From: CAWGOF01 sp963824225
GTDB taxonomy: Bacteria; Acidobacteriota; Polarisedimenticolia; Polarisedimenticolales; Polarisedimenticolaceae
Direction of reading: 5' to 3'
Length of the DNA: 64,000 nt
NCBI GenBank assembly: GCA_963824225.1
Contig: CAWGOF010000001.1
Location: 464,745 to 528,744 of the forward strand
How positions within the stretch are numbered: position 1 is the first letter of the stretch; every line of letters starts with the position of its first letter. Below, in pieces: positions 47,224-56,133 of this stretch. Below the pieces are notes generated by a model. That model had not been told where the DNA came from, ran no database searches, and saw only the letters and a list, made by a program, of their open reading frames with translations. The position numbers were made by a program, and so were the translations under genes.

Positions 47224-47262
47224 AACCGTTTCGTCCCCCCGGCCGTCCGGTCGGTCGGCCCG

Positions 47263-47880
47263 TCAGTCGTTCCCCGGGTCCGTCGCGGTTGCGACGTTGC
47301 GCCCGTTGAATCGGTTCATCGTCGTATCGAGGCCAGCGGCGAGTAGGCTGATCACCGCATCGGCTCCGACCTCCGCCAGCTCGGCTGCCGTGGCGCGCTC
47401 CTCGGGAGCGAACGGCTCGAGCACGTAGTCGGCGAGGTCGGACGCACCGCGCTCCGCGCCACGCACGCCCAGGCGCACGCGAACGAACTCGGGTGTCCCG
47501 AGCACGTCGATCAACGAGCGCAGACCGTTGTGCCCCCCGCTCGCCCCACCGCGGCGCACGCGCACGCGGCCCAGCGACAAGTCAGCGTCGTCGTGCACGA
47601 TCACGAGCTCCCGCGGCTCGGCCGCGAACGCCCGGCACAGCGCCGCTGCGGCGCGGCCCGAGCGGTTCATGTAGGTCCGCGGCTTGGCCAGAACGACCTC
47701 TCGCCCTTCGATGCGTGCCTCACCCCACCACGCTTCGGCGCGCAGGACCCCCGTGGCCTCGAGCCGGGTTCCCGTGCGCGCGGCAAGCGTGTCGAGCGTG
47801 CGAAAGCCAAGGTTGTGGCGGGTCGCGCGGTACGCGTCCCCCGGGTTCCCGAGCCCGACCACGATCGTCAGCCCATCCAC
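47263..47880 (-). CDS. pth: Peptidyl-tRNA hydrolase
   Basis: 205 residues, intact. VVGLGNPGDAYRATRHNLGF with the catalytic His, KPRTYMNRSGRAA, and IVHDDADLSLGRVRVRRGG with the catalytic Asp, followed by SGGHNGLRSL. GTG start at 47878-47880. The order rplY-pth matches many bacteria; stalled peptidyl-tRNA is its substrate. Confidence 0.96.
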   Translation of the reverse strand: MDGLTIVVGLGNPGDAYRATRHNLGFRTLDTLAARTGTRLEATGVLRAEAWWGEARIEGREVVLAKPRTYMNRSGRAAAALCRAFAAEPRELVIVHDDADLSLGRVRVRRGGASGGHNGLRSLIDVLGTPEFVRVRLGVRGAERGASDLADYVLEPFAPEERATAAELAEVGADAVISLLAAGLDTTMNRFNGRNVATATDPGND

Positions 47881-47910
47881 TGCGAAGACCCGATCGGCCG
47901 TGGCGGGCCG

Positions 47911-48606
47911 CTACTTCTTCTCCTTCTCCGGCTTCTCGTCGCCCGCGGGGCCTTCCTTCTCCTTGTCCTTGCCCACGATCTCGGGCTCCGTGGCTGCCAC
48001 GGCGGCCGCGGGCTCGGCGGCGGGCAGCTCTTCCTTGGCGTACGTCACGACCGCCAGGATCGTGTCCGGCGCGTCGAGCACGCGGAGGTCCGGGTCCACG
48101 ACCAGGTTGCGCACGGAGACGTGCTGGTTCACGTGCAGCTCGGACACGTCGACGTCGAGGTGCTCGGGGATGTTCGCCGGCAAGCAGTCGACCTCGATCT
48201 CGCGGTGCACGAAGTCGAGGATCCCCGACTCGAGACGCACGCCGACCGGCGTGCCGATCAGGCGCACAGGGACGCGAACCTGAATGCGCTTGGTCGGATC
48301 GAAGCGCAGCAGGTCCACGTGGATCAGCGCATCGGTCACCGGGTGGCGCTGGATCTCGCGCAGCATGACCGAGCGCGTCTGCTGGCCGCCCTCGAGCGAC
48401 AGGGTGAAGATCGTGTTGCGCCCGCTCGGCGAGTGCAGCACGTGCTCGATCTTGCGCGGATCGACCGCCAGCGCGACCGGCGGTCGGCCGAGCCCGTACA
48501 CGTTCGCCGGAACTCGTCCCGCCGTGCGCAGGCGGCGCGCCACGTTCGTCCCGCGGGGCTCCCGGCGGTCCACCTCGACCACGATCGCGTCTCGCTTGTC
48601 GGCCAT
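47911..48606 (-). CDS. rplY: 50S ribosomal protein L25, long (Ctc) form
   Basis: 231 residues: N-terminal 5S-rRNA-binding L25 domain (GTNVARRLRTAGRVPANVYG) plus the C-terminal TL5/Ctc domain (IQVRVPVRLIGTPVGVRLES; VDCLPANIPEHLDVDVSELH) and a Glu/Lys-rich tail. AGGAG Shine-Dalgarno sequence before ATG 48604-48606. Directly follows prs with a 10-base gap. Confidence 0.95.
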   Translation of the reverse strand: MADKRDAIVVEVDRREPRGTNVARRLRTAGRVPANVYGLGRPPVALAVDPRKIEHVLHSPSGRNTIFTLSLEGGQQTRSVMLREIQRHPVTDALIHVDLLRFDPTKRIQVRVPVRLIGTPVGVRLESGILDFVHREIEVDCLPANIPEHLDVDVSELHVNQHVSVRNLVVDPDLRVLDAPDTILAVVTYAKEELPAAEPAAAVAATEPEIVGKDKEKEGPAGDEKPEKEKK

Positions 48607-48616
48607 CGACCTGCTC

Positions 48617-49558
48617 CTATACGAACAACGAGCTCACGGAGCTGTTGCTGTGAATGCGCGCGATGGCCTCCCCGAGCAGAGGCGCCACCGAGAGCACCGT
48701 GATCTTCGGATCCCGTGCCTTGTCCTGCGATAGCGGGATCGTATCCGTCACCACCACCCGTTCGATCTCCAGTCGCTCGAGCCGCTCCATCGCCGGCCCC
48801 GACAGCACCGCGTGCGTGAAGCACGCCATCACCGCCGTCGCGCCGTTGGCCAGGAGCGCCCGCGTCGCGCCGACCAGCGTCCCGGCCGTATCGACCAAGT
48901 CGTCGACGATCGCGCACGTCCGCCCGTGCACGTCGCCGATCACGTTCATCGTCTCGGCGACGTTCTTCTCCACGCGCCGCTTGTCGATGATCGCCAGCTC
49001 GACCCCCAGGCGCTTGGCGTAGAACCGAGCGCGCTCCACGCCGCCCGCATCCGGGGAGACGATCGTCAGGTTTGCATATCGCTGCCGCTCGATCCAGTCC
49101 AGCAGGACCGGGGCGGCCAGCAGGTGATCCACGGGCAGGTCGAAGAACCCCTGGATCGCCGGGGCGTGGAGGTCGATGGCCAGGACCCGGTCGACCCCTG
49201 CGGCCTGGAGCAGGTCGGCCACGAGCTTGGCCGAGATCGGGACACGGGGCTTGTCCTTGCGGTCCTGACGGGCGTAGCCGTAGTACGGGAGGACGGCGGT
49301 GATCCGGGCCGCGCTCGAGCGCTTGAGCGCGTCGACCGCGATCAGCAGCTCCATGAGGTGCTCGTTCACCGGCGGGGACGTGGGCTGAACCACGAACACG
49401 TCGGTGCCCCGAACGTTCTCGAGCACCTGGCAGTAGACCTCGCCGTCGGCGAAGCGCTCGAGCCGCCACTGGCCGACCGGCAGCTTGAGGTACTCGCAGA
49501 TCGCCCGGGCCAGCGCCGGGTTGCCGTTGCCGCTGAACAGCTTGAGGTCGTTCTTCAT
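48617..49558 (-). CDS. prs: Ribose-phosphate pyrophosphokinase
   Basis: Makes PRPP from ribose 5-phosphate and ATP. 313 residues. KLFSGNGNPALARAICEYLK, YYGYARQDRKDKPRVPISAK, the PRPP-loop VDDLVDTAGTL and DLHAPAIQGFFDLPVDHL. ATG 49556-49558 is preferred to a start 33 bases upstream that would begin one base before the tRNA-Gln 3' end. Confidence 0.96.
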   Translation of the reverse strand: MKNDLKLFSGNGNPALARAICEYLKLPVGQWRLERFADGEVYCQVLENVRGTDVFVVQPTSPPVNEHLMELLIAVDALKRSSAARITAVLPYYGYARQDRKDKPRVPISAKLVADLLQAAGVDRVLAIDLHAPAIQGFFDLPVDHLLAAPVLLDWIERQRYANLTIVSPDAGGVERARFYAKRLGVELAIIDKRRVEKNVAETMNVIGDVHGRTCAIVDDLVDTAGTLVGATRALLANGATAVMACFTHAVLSGPAMERLERLEIERVVVTDTIPLSQDKARDPKITVLSVAPLLGEAIARIHSNSSVSSLFV

Positions 49559-49591
49559 CGCCGTCGGCTCCCCGTTCGACTCCGCGCGCAC

Positions 49592-49666
49592 TGGCTGGGG
49601 CGGGAGGATTCGAACCTCCGAGTGCCGGTTCCAAAGACCGGTGCCTTACCGCTTGGCGACGCCCCA
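49592..49666 (-). tRNA. tRNA-Gln (anticodon TTG)
   Basis: 75 bases with CCA encoded. Seven-pair acceptor TGGGGCG/CGCCCCA, anticodon stem CCGGT/ACCGG around loop CTTTGGA, T-loop GTTCGAATC. It lies between spoVG and prs in the same direction, so it is likely processed from the operon transcript. Confidence 0.97.
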
Positions 49667-49709
49667 TCGCATGTCGAGCGCCGGGCGGCGACCCGCGGGG
49701 CGCCGTCCG

Positions 49710-50093
49710 TCAGGGCTGATCGAACGGTCGCGGCGCGTAGGGCCGTGCCGCGATGCGCCGCGAGGCGATGTCGTCCTCGGCGCCGAACGAGGCCGCCGAG
49801 CCGAGCTCGCGCAGCGGTGTGGATGCGTCGCCGCCGGCGTGAGCCACGACCTCGCGGTACTCGTGGATGATCTGCTCCTCGATCCGCCGCCGTGTCTCGT
49901 TGTCCAGCGGATGCGCGATGTCGCGGAACGAGCCGTTCTTGCGCTTCTTGCTCGGCATCGACACGAACAGCCCGTTCCCTCCCTGGATGATCTTGATGTC
50001 GCTCACGACGAAGCACCGGTCGAATGTGATCGAAACGAACGCTTTCAGCTTGTCCTCGGCAACGGGAAACACCTTGACCTCGGTGATCTCCAT
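49710..50093 (-). CDS. spoVG: SpoVG-family RNA/DNA-binding regulator
   Basis: 127 residues. MEITEVKVFPVAEDKLKAFV, DRCFVVSDIKIIQGGNGLFV, MPSKKRKNGSFRDIAHPLDN are diagnostic. The tail after residue 85 is variable. Despite the name, found in many non-sporulating bacteria as a nucleic-acid-binding regulator. Its position between ispE and the tRNA/prs is conserved. The nearest convincing promoter lies inside ispE. Confidence 0.95.
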   Translation of the reverse strand: MEITEVKVFPVAEDKLKAFVSITFDRCFVVSDIKIIQGGNGLFVSMPSKKRKNGSFRDIAHPLDNETRRRIEEQIIHEYREVVAHAGGDASTPLRELGSAASFGAEDDIASRRIAARPYAPRPFDQP

Positions 50094-50113
50094 CGACGCC
50101 CCCCTCGTTCGCC

Positions 50114-51016
50114 TCACCGACCCGCGGGCGGGACCACATGGGACGCGGCGTCGATCGACCGGGTCACGAGCACCCGCCATCCCGCGTAACGCGATTCGAG
50201 ATCGCGCGCGACCCCCATGGCCTCCGCTTGGTCGGCGAACACCCCGTACACCGTCGACCCGCTTCCACTGAGCCTCGCGTGCCTCGCTCCGCGCGCGATC
50301 ATGTCGTCGCGGAACTCGGCGAGCGCGGGCCAGCGCGGGAAAACTACGCGCTCCAGGTCGTTCCCCATTCGCGCGAAGTCGTTGGGCCCCTTCCACTTAA
50401 GGCCAGAAACCGGCCGAAAGCTAACATCATTCGAATCGAGTGTCAACACGGTTCGGAGCGCTCGGAACGCCTCGGCGGTGGATACGCCGAACGGTGGAAG
50501 GCCGAGGACCAGCGCGAGCGTTCCGACGAACGGCAGGCTCTCGATGCGGTCGCCACGGCCCGTGCCGCGGGCGGTGCCGCCGACGAGAAAGAACGGCACG
50601 TCGGCTCCCAGACCGCGCGCGAGATCGTGCCACTCGGCCGGGGTCAGATCGACCCCCCAGTGCCGTGCGCAGAGCTGCAGCGCGCCCGCGGCGTCGGAGC
50701 TCCCGCCACCCAGGCCTGCTTCGACGGGGATCGTCTTCCGCAGCTCGAGCGCCGCGCCCGGAGCGCCCCGACCCGCCCGCTCGCGCACGAGCGACGCTGC
50801 GCGGTGCACGAGGTTCGTCGCGTCGCTCGGCAGGCGCGGATCGTCGCACGTCAACGTCAGGTCGAGCGCCGGGCGCAACACGATCGTGTCCCACAGATCG
50901 ATCGCCTGGAACACCGTGTCTAGCTCGTGGTAGCCGTCGGCTCGCCGGCCGACGACGCGGAGCCCGAGGTTGATCTTGGCCGGGCAGCGGGCGATGAGCG
51001 GAGCGACCGCGCTCAC
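50114..51016 (-). CDS. ispE: 4-diphosphocytidyl-2-C-methyl-D-erythritol kinase
   Basis: GHMP kinase of the MEP isoprenoid pathway. 300 residues. PAKINLGLRVVGRRADGYHE, ATP loop IPVEAGLGGGSSDAAGALQL, GADVPFFLVGGTARGTG, ARLSGSGSTVYGVF. GTG 51014-51016 overlaps the upstream stop (GTGA). A ~50-base AT-rich island (about 50395-50447) sits inside the coding region and holds a -35/-10 pair. Confidence 0.95.
   Translation of the reverse strand: MSAVAPLIARCPAKINLGLRVVGRRADGYHELDTVFQAIDLWDTIVLRPALDLTLTCDDPRLPSDATNLVHRAASLVRERAGRGAPGAALELRKTIPVEAGLGGGSSDAAGALQLCARHWGVDLTPAEWHDLARGLGADVPFFLVGGTARGTGRGDRIESLPFVGTLALVLGLPPFGVSTAEAFRALRTVLTLDSNDVSFRPVSGLKWKGPNDFARMGNDLERVVFPRWPALAEFRDDMIARGARHARLSGSGSTVYGVFADQAEAMGVARDLESRYAGWRVLVTRSIDAASHVVPPAGR
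50418..50446 (-). promoter_or_regulatory. Promoter inside ispE facing spoVG-tRNA-Gln-prs
   Basis: Coding strand TTGACA, 17-base AT-rich spacer, TAGCTT. The -35 is a perfect consensus and spacing ideal; the -10 matches at three key positions. Predicted start near 50411, about 320 bases before the spoVG ATG. The local AT content is unlike the surrounding coding sequence. Confidence 0.6.
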
Positions 51017-51618
51017 GGGCGTCCGGATCGAGCGCGCGACGGATTCTCGAGCAGCTCGTCGAGCGGCCGTTGCTCCATCCCCTCGGGTGCCTCCCCGGTG
51101 CCCAATCGAGCGACGTCGGCGCGCACGGGCTCGATCGCGCGACGCCACAGCTCGAGCGCTCCGTTCTCCGTCCGTAGCCGCAGGCGCTCCGGGACGACCC
51201 CGGTCGGGCCCTCGCGCTCGAGATCGCGGCCCTCGGCCTCGCCGAGAAGCAGCGCGCGCACGAGCCAGTCGGGCGACGCACGCACCCCGACGAGGGCTTC
51301 GAGCGCGCGATCGTCGGCCGGACCGACGTAGCTCAGGCGCTCGCGCGGGAGGGTGACCGCGACGCGGCCGACCCCGGCGTCGAGGATCATCTGGGTCGTG
51401 CCGATGCTCGACACGACCTCGACGTGGAGTCGGTCGGGCAGCGCGGCGAAGACCAGGGCTCGCGCTTTTCGCGTATCGCCGGTCTCGCCGTCGGTCACCC
51501 GAGCGCGGTAGACGCCGAACGCCGGTGCGTGGGGGTCGATCGGCCGGCGCTGCACGCCAGCGCAAGCGACGAGACCCAGCCCGAGGAGCAGAGCGCAGGC
51601 GCCGGAACGGCGGCTCAG
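51013..51618 (-). CDS. LolB-like outer-membrane lipoprotein, probable CTG start
   Basis: About 201 residues. Signal peptide with lipobox: SRRSGACALLLGLGLVAC then a lipidated Cys, followed by a LolB/DUF4292-like beta domain (RLHVEVVSSIGTTQMILDAG; PRERLSYVGPADDRALEALV; PERLRLRTENGALELWRR). No ATG, GTG or TTG lies in frame before the signal peptide; a CTG at 51616-51618 overlaps the upstream TGA as CTGA, mimicking the ATGA/GTGA junctions elsewhere. The start is therefore an inference. Position before ispE resembles the lolB-ispE pair of other proteobacteria. Confidence 0.7.
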   Translation of the reverse strand: MSRRSGACALLLGLGLVACAGVQRRPIDPHAPAFGVYRARVTDGETGDTRKARALVFAALPDRLHVEVVSSIGTTQMILDAGVGRVAVTLPRERLSYVGPADDRALEALVGVRASPDWLVRALLLGEAEGRDLEREGPTGVVPERLRLRTENGALELWRRAIEPVRADVARLGTGEAPEGMEQRPLDELLENPSRARSGRP

Positions 51619-53651
51619 GGACGCGGCGTGGGACCGGATGTCGGGGCGGAAGCGGCCGCCGCACCGGCGTCGTCGTCGTCGGTCGTATCGACCGCCGCCT
51701 GCGCTGGCTCGATCTGTCCGCGGATCTTTTCTTGCAACGCGATCGCCCGCTCCGGCGCCAGCGCGAGCGCACGCTCCCAGACCACGATCGCGGCCTCGCG
51801 ATCCCCGAGCCGCTCGTACAGGTCGCCCTGATGCTCGAGAACGGTCGGATCGTAGGGGAACGTTCGCGCGGCTTGCTCGATCGGTTGCTTCGCCTCGGCG
51901 TACCGCCCCATCTGGTACAGGACCCAGCCGAGCGAATCGAGGTACGCGCCGTTCCACGGATCCACCTCGAGCGCGCGTCGTACGAGGCCGATCGCCTCCT
52001 CGAGGTGCGCGCCCTTCTCGGCCCAACTGTACCCCAAGAAGTTCAGGGCTCCGGCGTGCGCCGGATCGAGACGAAACGCCTCGCGCAGCTCGGCTTCGGC
52101 GGCGGGGAAATCTCCGGCGCGAGACAGGTAGCTCCCGAGGTGGTAGCGCGCCTCCGCGCTCTCCGGCTCGGCCTGGGCCCACGCTCGGAGCAACGCGGCG
52201 CCTTCGTCCTCGAGCTCGACCTCGTGATACAGCTCGGCGAGTCGCACGCGTGCGCCGGGGCCGATCGCCTGGATCGCCTCGGCGACCTTCGGCTCGGCTC
52301 GCACCGGGCGTCCCGCACGGAGCCAGGCCTCGGCCTCGACGAGCGCCGCGGTTCCCGTATCCCCGAGTGCGCGGAGCTGTCGCGCCGCTTCCCGCGCGGC
52401 GTCCCAATCGGATCGGGCGAGCGCGGCTCGCGAGCGCGCGAGGACCGACTCGGCCGAGCCCGGAGCTTCGAGCGAGTCGAGTGCGGCTTGCCCGGCGTCG
52501 ATCCGGCCGCGCGTGAGCTCGAGCACCGAGATCCGCCGACGGATCGCGTCGCGCACCGCCGCGTCGTCCGCTGCGGCGCTGACTTGCTGCAGAACCGTCC
52601 GATACTCGACGAGCGCGGCGTCGCTCGCGCCCTGATCGTCGAGGATCTCGGCCAGGAGCAGCCGCATGCGTCCGTCCTTGTCCTCCGCGTCGGCGAGCGC
52701 ACGCACGAGGTCGGACGCCTCCCCGAGACGCCCCATCCGACGGTACGTTCGCGCCAGGTGGTAGCGCACGGCGCGATCCTCGGGATCGCGCTCCGCGAGG
52801 TCCGCGAGCACCTTGCTCGCCGGCTCGACGCGGTCGAGACGCAGCAGCGCTTCTCCGCGCAGGCGCTGGACGTCCAGCGCGTGAGGCCCCGAACCCTCGG
52901 GCACGCTGAACGCGCGCTCCACGAGGTCCCACGCTTCGAGCTCGCGTGTCAGCTCCTGGGCGACGCGGATCAGCGGCGAGTCACCCGGGTGCGTGGCCAA
53001 GAAGGCGAGGAGCACCTCGAGCGCCTCGCGGCTCTCGCGCTCTTCGAGCAGCATCTGCGCCAGCAGGCCGACCGCGTGCGCGTCGCCGGGCTTCTGCGCG
53101 ACGAGCGTGCGACCGATGGCGATCGCCGCCGGACGATCTCCGGCGTCGAGGTGCAGCTGCACCACGCGCTCCAACGTCTCGTCGTCGACTTCGCCGAGGG
53201 CCATCAATCGTGCGTAGCGCGAAAGCGCGAGCGTCCGGCTCTCGGCGTCGCTCTTCCCGCCACGGAGCGCGCGCGTGGCCGCGGAGTCGGCCAGCAAGGT
53301 CAGCGCATCGCGATCGCTCGCGTCGATCGTCAGCGCGCGCTCGGCCAGCGCCTCGGCGTCGGCCACACGTCCCATGCGCTCGAGGAGACGCGCGCCCTCG
53401 ACGAGCACGTCGGGCGAGCGCGGCAGCGTCTCGGTCGCCCGGCGGACCTCGGCCGCCGCGCTCCGATAATCGCCGCGCTGCTCGGCCAGCACCGCGCGCA
53501 TGAAGCGCGCGAACACCTGGCCGCGCTTGTCGCCCTCGTCTGCCGCGTGCGCCGCCGTCGCCAGGAGCACGACGCCGGCGAGGACGATCGGCGAGGTTGC
53601 GCGTGTGCGGTTGTGGATTCGATCCCCTGATGCCCGAGTCGCCCGATCCAT
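51615..53651 (-). CDS. Exported TPR-repeat protein
   Basis: 678 residues: signal peptide (RATSPIVLAGVVLLATAAHA) then tandem TPR helices throughout, for example RGDYRSAAAEVRRATETLPR, LLERMGRVADAEALAERALT and a conserved end block AGALNFLGYSWAEKGAHLEE plus AYLDSLGWVLYQMGRYAEAK, ending in an Asp/Ala-rich tail. ATG 53649-53651 has GGAG seven bases upstream; a longer TTG start (53684) lacks one. Typical of periplasmic scaffolds beside LolB-like genes; no partner known. Confidence 0.78.
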   Translation of the reverse strand: MDRATRASGDRIHNRTRATSPIVLAGVVLLATAAHAADEGDKRGQVFARFMRAVLAEQRGDYRSAAAEVRRATETLPRSPDVLVEGARLLERMGRVADAEALAERALTIDASDRDALTLLADSAATRALRGGKSDAESRTLALSRYARLMALGEVDDETLERVVQLHLDAGDRPAAIAIGRTLVAQKPGDAHAVGLLAQMLLEERESREALEVLLAFLATHPGDSPLIRVAQELTRELEAWDLVERAFSVPEGSGPHALDVQRLRGEALLRLDRVEPASKVLADLAERDPEDRAVRYHLARTYRRMGRLGEASDLVRALADAEDKDGRMRLLLAEILDDQGASDAALVEYRTVLQQVSAAADDAAVRDAIRRRISVLELTRGRIDAGQAALDSLEAPGSAESVLARSRAALARSDWDAAREAARQLRALGDTGTAALVEAEAWLRAGRPVRAEPKVAEAIQAIGPGARVRLAELYHEVELEDEGAALLRAWAQAEPESAEARYHLGSYLSRAGDFPAAEAELREAFRLDPAHAGALNFLGYSWAEKGAHLEEAIGLVRRALEVDPWNGAYLDSLGWVLYQMGRYAEAKQPIEQAARTFPYDPTVLEHQGDLYERLGDREAAIVVWERALALAPERAIALQEKIRGQIEPAQAAVDTTDDDDAGAAAASAPTSGPTPRP

Positions 53652-53767
53652 CCCGTCGCTCCGGATGATGCCCGCCCGAATCAAACTACGCTGAGTCGTG
53701 CGGCTCAGCCACCGATTCTACGGGCTGTCGTGGGATGGGAGCGCGTCCGGACGGACCGGCGCGAGGC

Positions 53768-54940
53768 TCAGCTCGCGTGGACCGGCTGCGCGGCCTGGGC
53801 GTGGAGACGCTCGAGGACCTGGTGCAGCTGGTCCGCGCCGGCGGCGACCGGGTCGTCGCCCTTGCCTTCGATCACCTCGTCGGGCGCGACGCCGTCGCCG
53901 TTCCAGGTCTGTCCGACCTCGGTCTCCCAGCGCGCCGAGGACATGAGGACTCCGGCACCGTTGTCCAGCTCGTACAGCTTCGGCTCGGAGCCGAGCCCGT
54001 ACGTTGCCTGTCCGTAAACTCGTGCGCTGCGCTCGATCCGCAGCAACAGCGCCAGGGCCTCGGACCCGCCCGCGGTCGCTCCGTTCACGAGCACGGCGAC
54101 CGACCCGGGCCAGACCGGCTTGGCCGCAGCTTGCTCGACCGAGTCGAGGAGTTTTCCGGCTCGATCCCTCAGGCGGAGCTTGATCGGTCCGGCGAGTCCG
54201 CCCGCGGCGGGACCCAGGTCGTGAGGTCCACCCTCGGCGACGAACCGCAGATCGATGAGCAGCTGGTCGACATCCGACGAATGCGCGTGCTCGAGCTCGG
54301 TCGCCACCTGCGCGGAATCGAGAGCGCGCAGGTCGAGGATCCGCAGGATCGCGATTCCGTTGTCGATCGACAGCGCGAACCCACGGGCCCGCGGCGCGTG
54401 CCGGACCGCCTCGATCATCTCGCGCCGGAACGAGTCCGCAGGATGGAGCACTTCGAGGCGCACGACCGTTCCGGCCTCGCCCTCGAGCCGCCTGCGGGCT
54501 TGGCCGAGCGAGAGGTCGGCGGTCAGGGCCCCGTCGATGCTCCGCAGGTGGTCGCCGATCTTCAGGCCGGCGGTTTCGACGCCCGATCCGGGCTCCACGG
54601 CCACGACCTGCAGCACGCGACCGACTCGCAGCACGGAGAACCCGGGGCCGACGAGACCGTCGGGGCGCTTTTTCTTCCAGTCCGCGACCTCGGTCGGGCT
54701 CAGGTACGCGCCGTTCGGGTCGAGGCCGGCGAGCATGCCCTCGTAGGCCCCGTCGAGCAGGACGGTCGGGTCGATCGGATCGACGTAGTTGTCCGAGACT
54801 TGCGAGAGGATCTCGGCGAACAGCACCGCCTGGCGGTACGAGCTCTCGGCGGCACCGACGTTGACTACGAGCCCGCCGCCCACGAGCAGCAGGACGACCC
54901 CGATCGAAGCGAGGAGCACGACGGAGCGCAGTCGATTCAT
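53768..54940 (-). CDS. S41 (CtpA-like) peptidase homologue lacking the catalytic Lys
   Basis: 390 residues with an N-terminal anchor (VVLLASIGVVLLLVGGGLVV), S41 N-terminal helix region (YVDPIDPTVLLDGAYEGMLA, DPNGAYLSPTEV), a PDZ domain (VVAVEPGSGVETAGLKIGD), and the S41 core (LVNGATAGGSEALALLLR; GQATYGLGSEPKLYELDNGA; GDGVAPDEVIEG). The serine of the active-site helix is kept in GGSEA, but the lysine of the usual TFGKG motif is replaced: the segment reads TYGLG. Either inactive or using another general base. The opposite-frame reading ending at 53718 is not the gene. Confidence 0.82.
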   Translation of the reverse strand: MNRLRSVVLLASIGVVLLLVGGGLVVNVGAAESSYRQAVLFAEILSQVSDNYVDPIDPTVLLDGAYEGMLAGLDPNGAYLSPTEVADWKKKRPDGLVGPGFSVLRVGRVLQVVAVEPGSGVETAGLKIGDHLRSIDGALTADLSLGQARRRLEGEAGTVVRLEVLHPADSFRREMIEAVRHAPRARGFALSIDNGIAILRILDLRALDSAQVATELEHAHSSDVDQLLIDLRFVAEGGPHDLGPAAGGLAGPIKLRLRDRAGKLLDSVEQAAAKPVWPGSVAVLVNGATAGGSEALALLLRIERSARVYGQATYGLGSEPKLYELDNGAGVLMSSARWETEVGQTWNGDGVAPDEVIEGKGDDPVAAGADQLHQVLERLHAQAAQPVHAS

Positions 54941-55010
54941 GCAGCACCACCGCGGCTTCGAGGCGCCGCACCTCACAAGCTACCGTCGGAAACGCCCGGC
55001 GGCAACGGGC

Positions 55011-56108
55011 TCAGTGCGGGCGCAGCCAGCCCCGGGGGTCGACCGGAGCGCCGGCCTCGCGGATCTCGAAGTACAAATACGTTCCGCGCAAGGAGCCACT
55101 GTCGCCGATCCGGCCGATCGCCTGGCCGCGGGCGACGATCTCGCCGGTCTCGACCGTCAGCACCGCCGCATGGGCGTACACGCTGATCAGCCCGCCCCCG
55201 TGGTCGACGAGCGCCGTCAATCCGTACCCTCGCATCCACGCCGCGAACGCGACTCGCCCATCGAACACGGTCCGGATCTCCTCGTCCGTTCCGCCCTCGA
55301 TATCCAGCCCCGGATGGGGCACCGTCGTGCGAAATCGCGGGTGAACGACGTTCCCGAACTCGGCGCTGACCCGACCGCGGGCCGGCCAGTCGAGGAGCCC
55401 GCGAAACTTGTGCACGTCGAGGGTCGAACCCGGCGCCGTCGGCCCGAGCCCCTCGACCCGCTCGGTCAGCTCGTGCGCCGCGCGCTCGAGCTCGGCGATC
55501 GCACCCTCGCGCGTCGCCCGATCGTCGCGGATCCGCGCGAGGAGCCGCTCGCGCGTCGCACGCGAGGCTTGGAGGTCGACCTGCGCCACCTCGGCCTCCG
55601 CGCGCCGGCCCTCGCAGAGCGCGCGGCGCTGCGTCAGCTCGGACCGGGCCACGGTCAGTCGCTCGACCTCGGCGCGGTAGTCGCCGAGGAACCGCCGATC
55701 GCGCTCGCCCAGGTACTCGACGTATCGTCCGCCGGCACGCCCGGCCTCCCCCGCGCCGCGGGCCGCGAGGCGCCGCAGCTCGAGCTGGGGCCCGTCCTTG
55801 TACTGCTCGCGCAGGCGGAACGCGAGGTATCCCCGACGGCGGGCTTGCTGCGTCTCGAGCTGGGCCAGGAGCGCAGCCTGCGCCTCGAGCTCGGTCGTGA
55901 GCGCCACGACCTCGAGCGCCAGACGCTCGCGCACCGCTTCGCCCCGACGCAGGTCGAGCTCGACGCGCCGGAGCTCCCCGAGAATCCCGTGCTCTTGTCC
56001 TTCGAGCGCGCGTTGCTCGCGGTCCAGGCGCTCGAGGTCGGCCTGGATGCGCTCGAGGGGCTCCTCCCCCGCCTGCTCGCCGGCGGGGATCCGCAGCGCG
56101 ACGAGCAC
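55011..56108 (-). CDS. EnvC/LytM-type M23 peptidase-like protein
   Basis: About 365 residues: a long coiled coil (residues ~15-235, many Glu/Arg/Leu heptads) and a C-terminal LytM domain with PHPGLDIEGGTD (HxxxD), YGLTALVDHGGGLISVYAHA and GDSGSLRGTYLYFEIREAG. Resembles EnvC, which activates amidases in septum splitting. GTG 56106-56108 is the only standard start, but the hydrophobic run begins seven codons earlier (RPRALAALFVLVALRIPAG), so the true start may be non-standard or hidden by an indel. Confidence 0.78.
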   Translation of the reverse strand: MLVALRIPAGEQAGEEPLERIQADLERLDREQRALEGQEHGILGELRRVELDLRRGEAVRERLALEVVALTTELEAQAALLAQLETQQARRRGYLAFRLREQYKDGPQLELRRLAARGAGEAGRAGGRYVEYLGERDRRFLGDYRAEVERLTVARSELTQRRALCEGRRAEAEVAQVDLQASRATRERLLARIRDDRATREGAIAELERAAHELTERVEGLGPTAPGSTLDVHKFRGLLDWPARGRVSAEFGNVVHPRFRTTVPHPGLDIEGGTDEEIRTVFDGRVAFAAWMRGYGLTALVDHGGGLISVYAHAAVLTVETGEIVARGQAIGRIGDSGSLRGTYLYFEIREAGAPVDPRGWLRPH

Positions 56109-56133
56109 GAACAGCGCCGCGAGCGCTCTGGGC

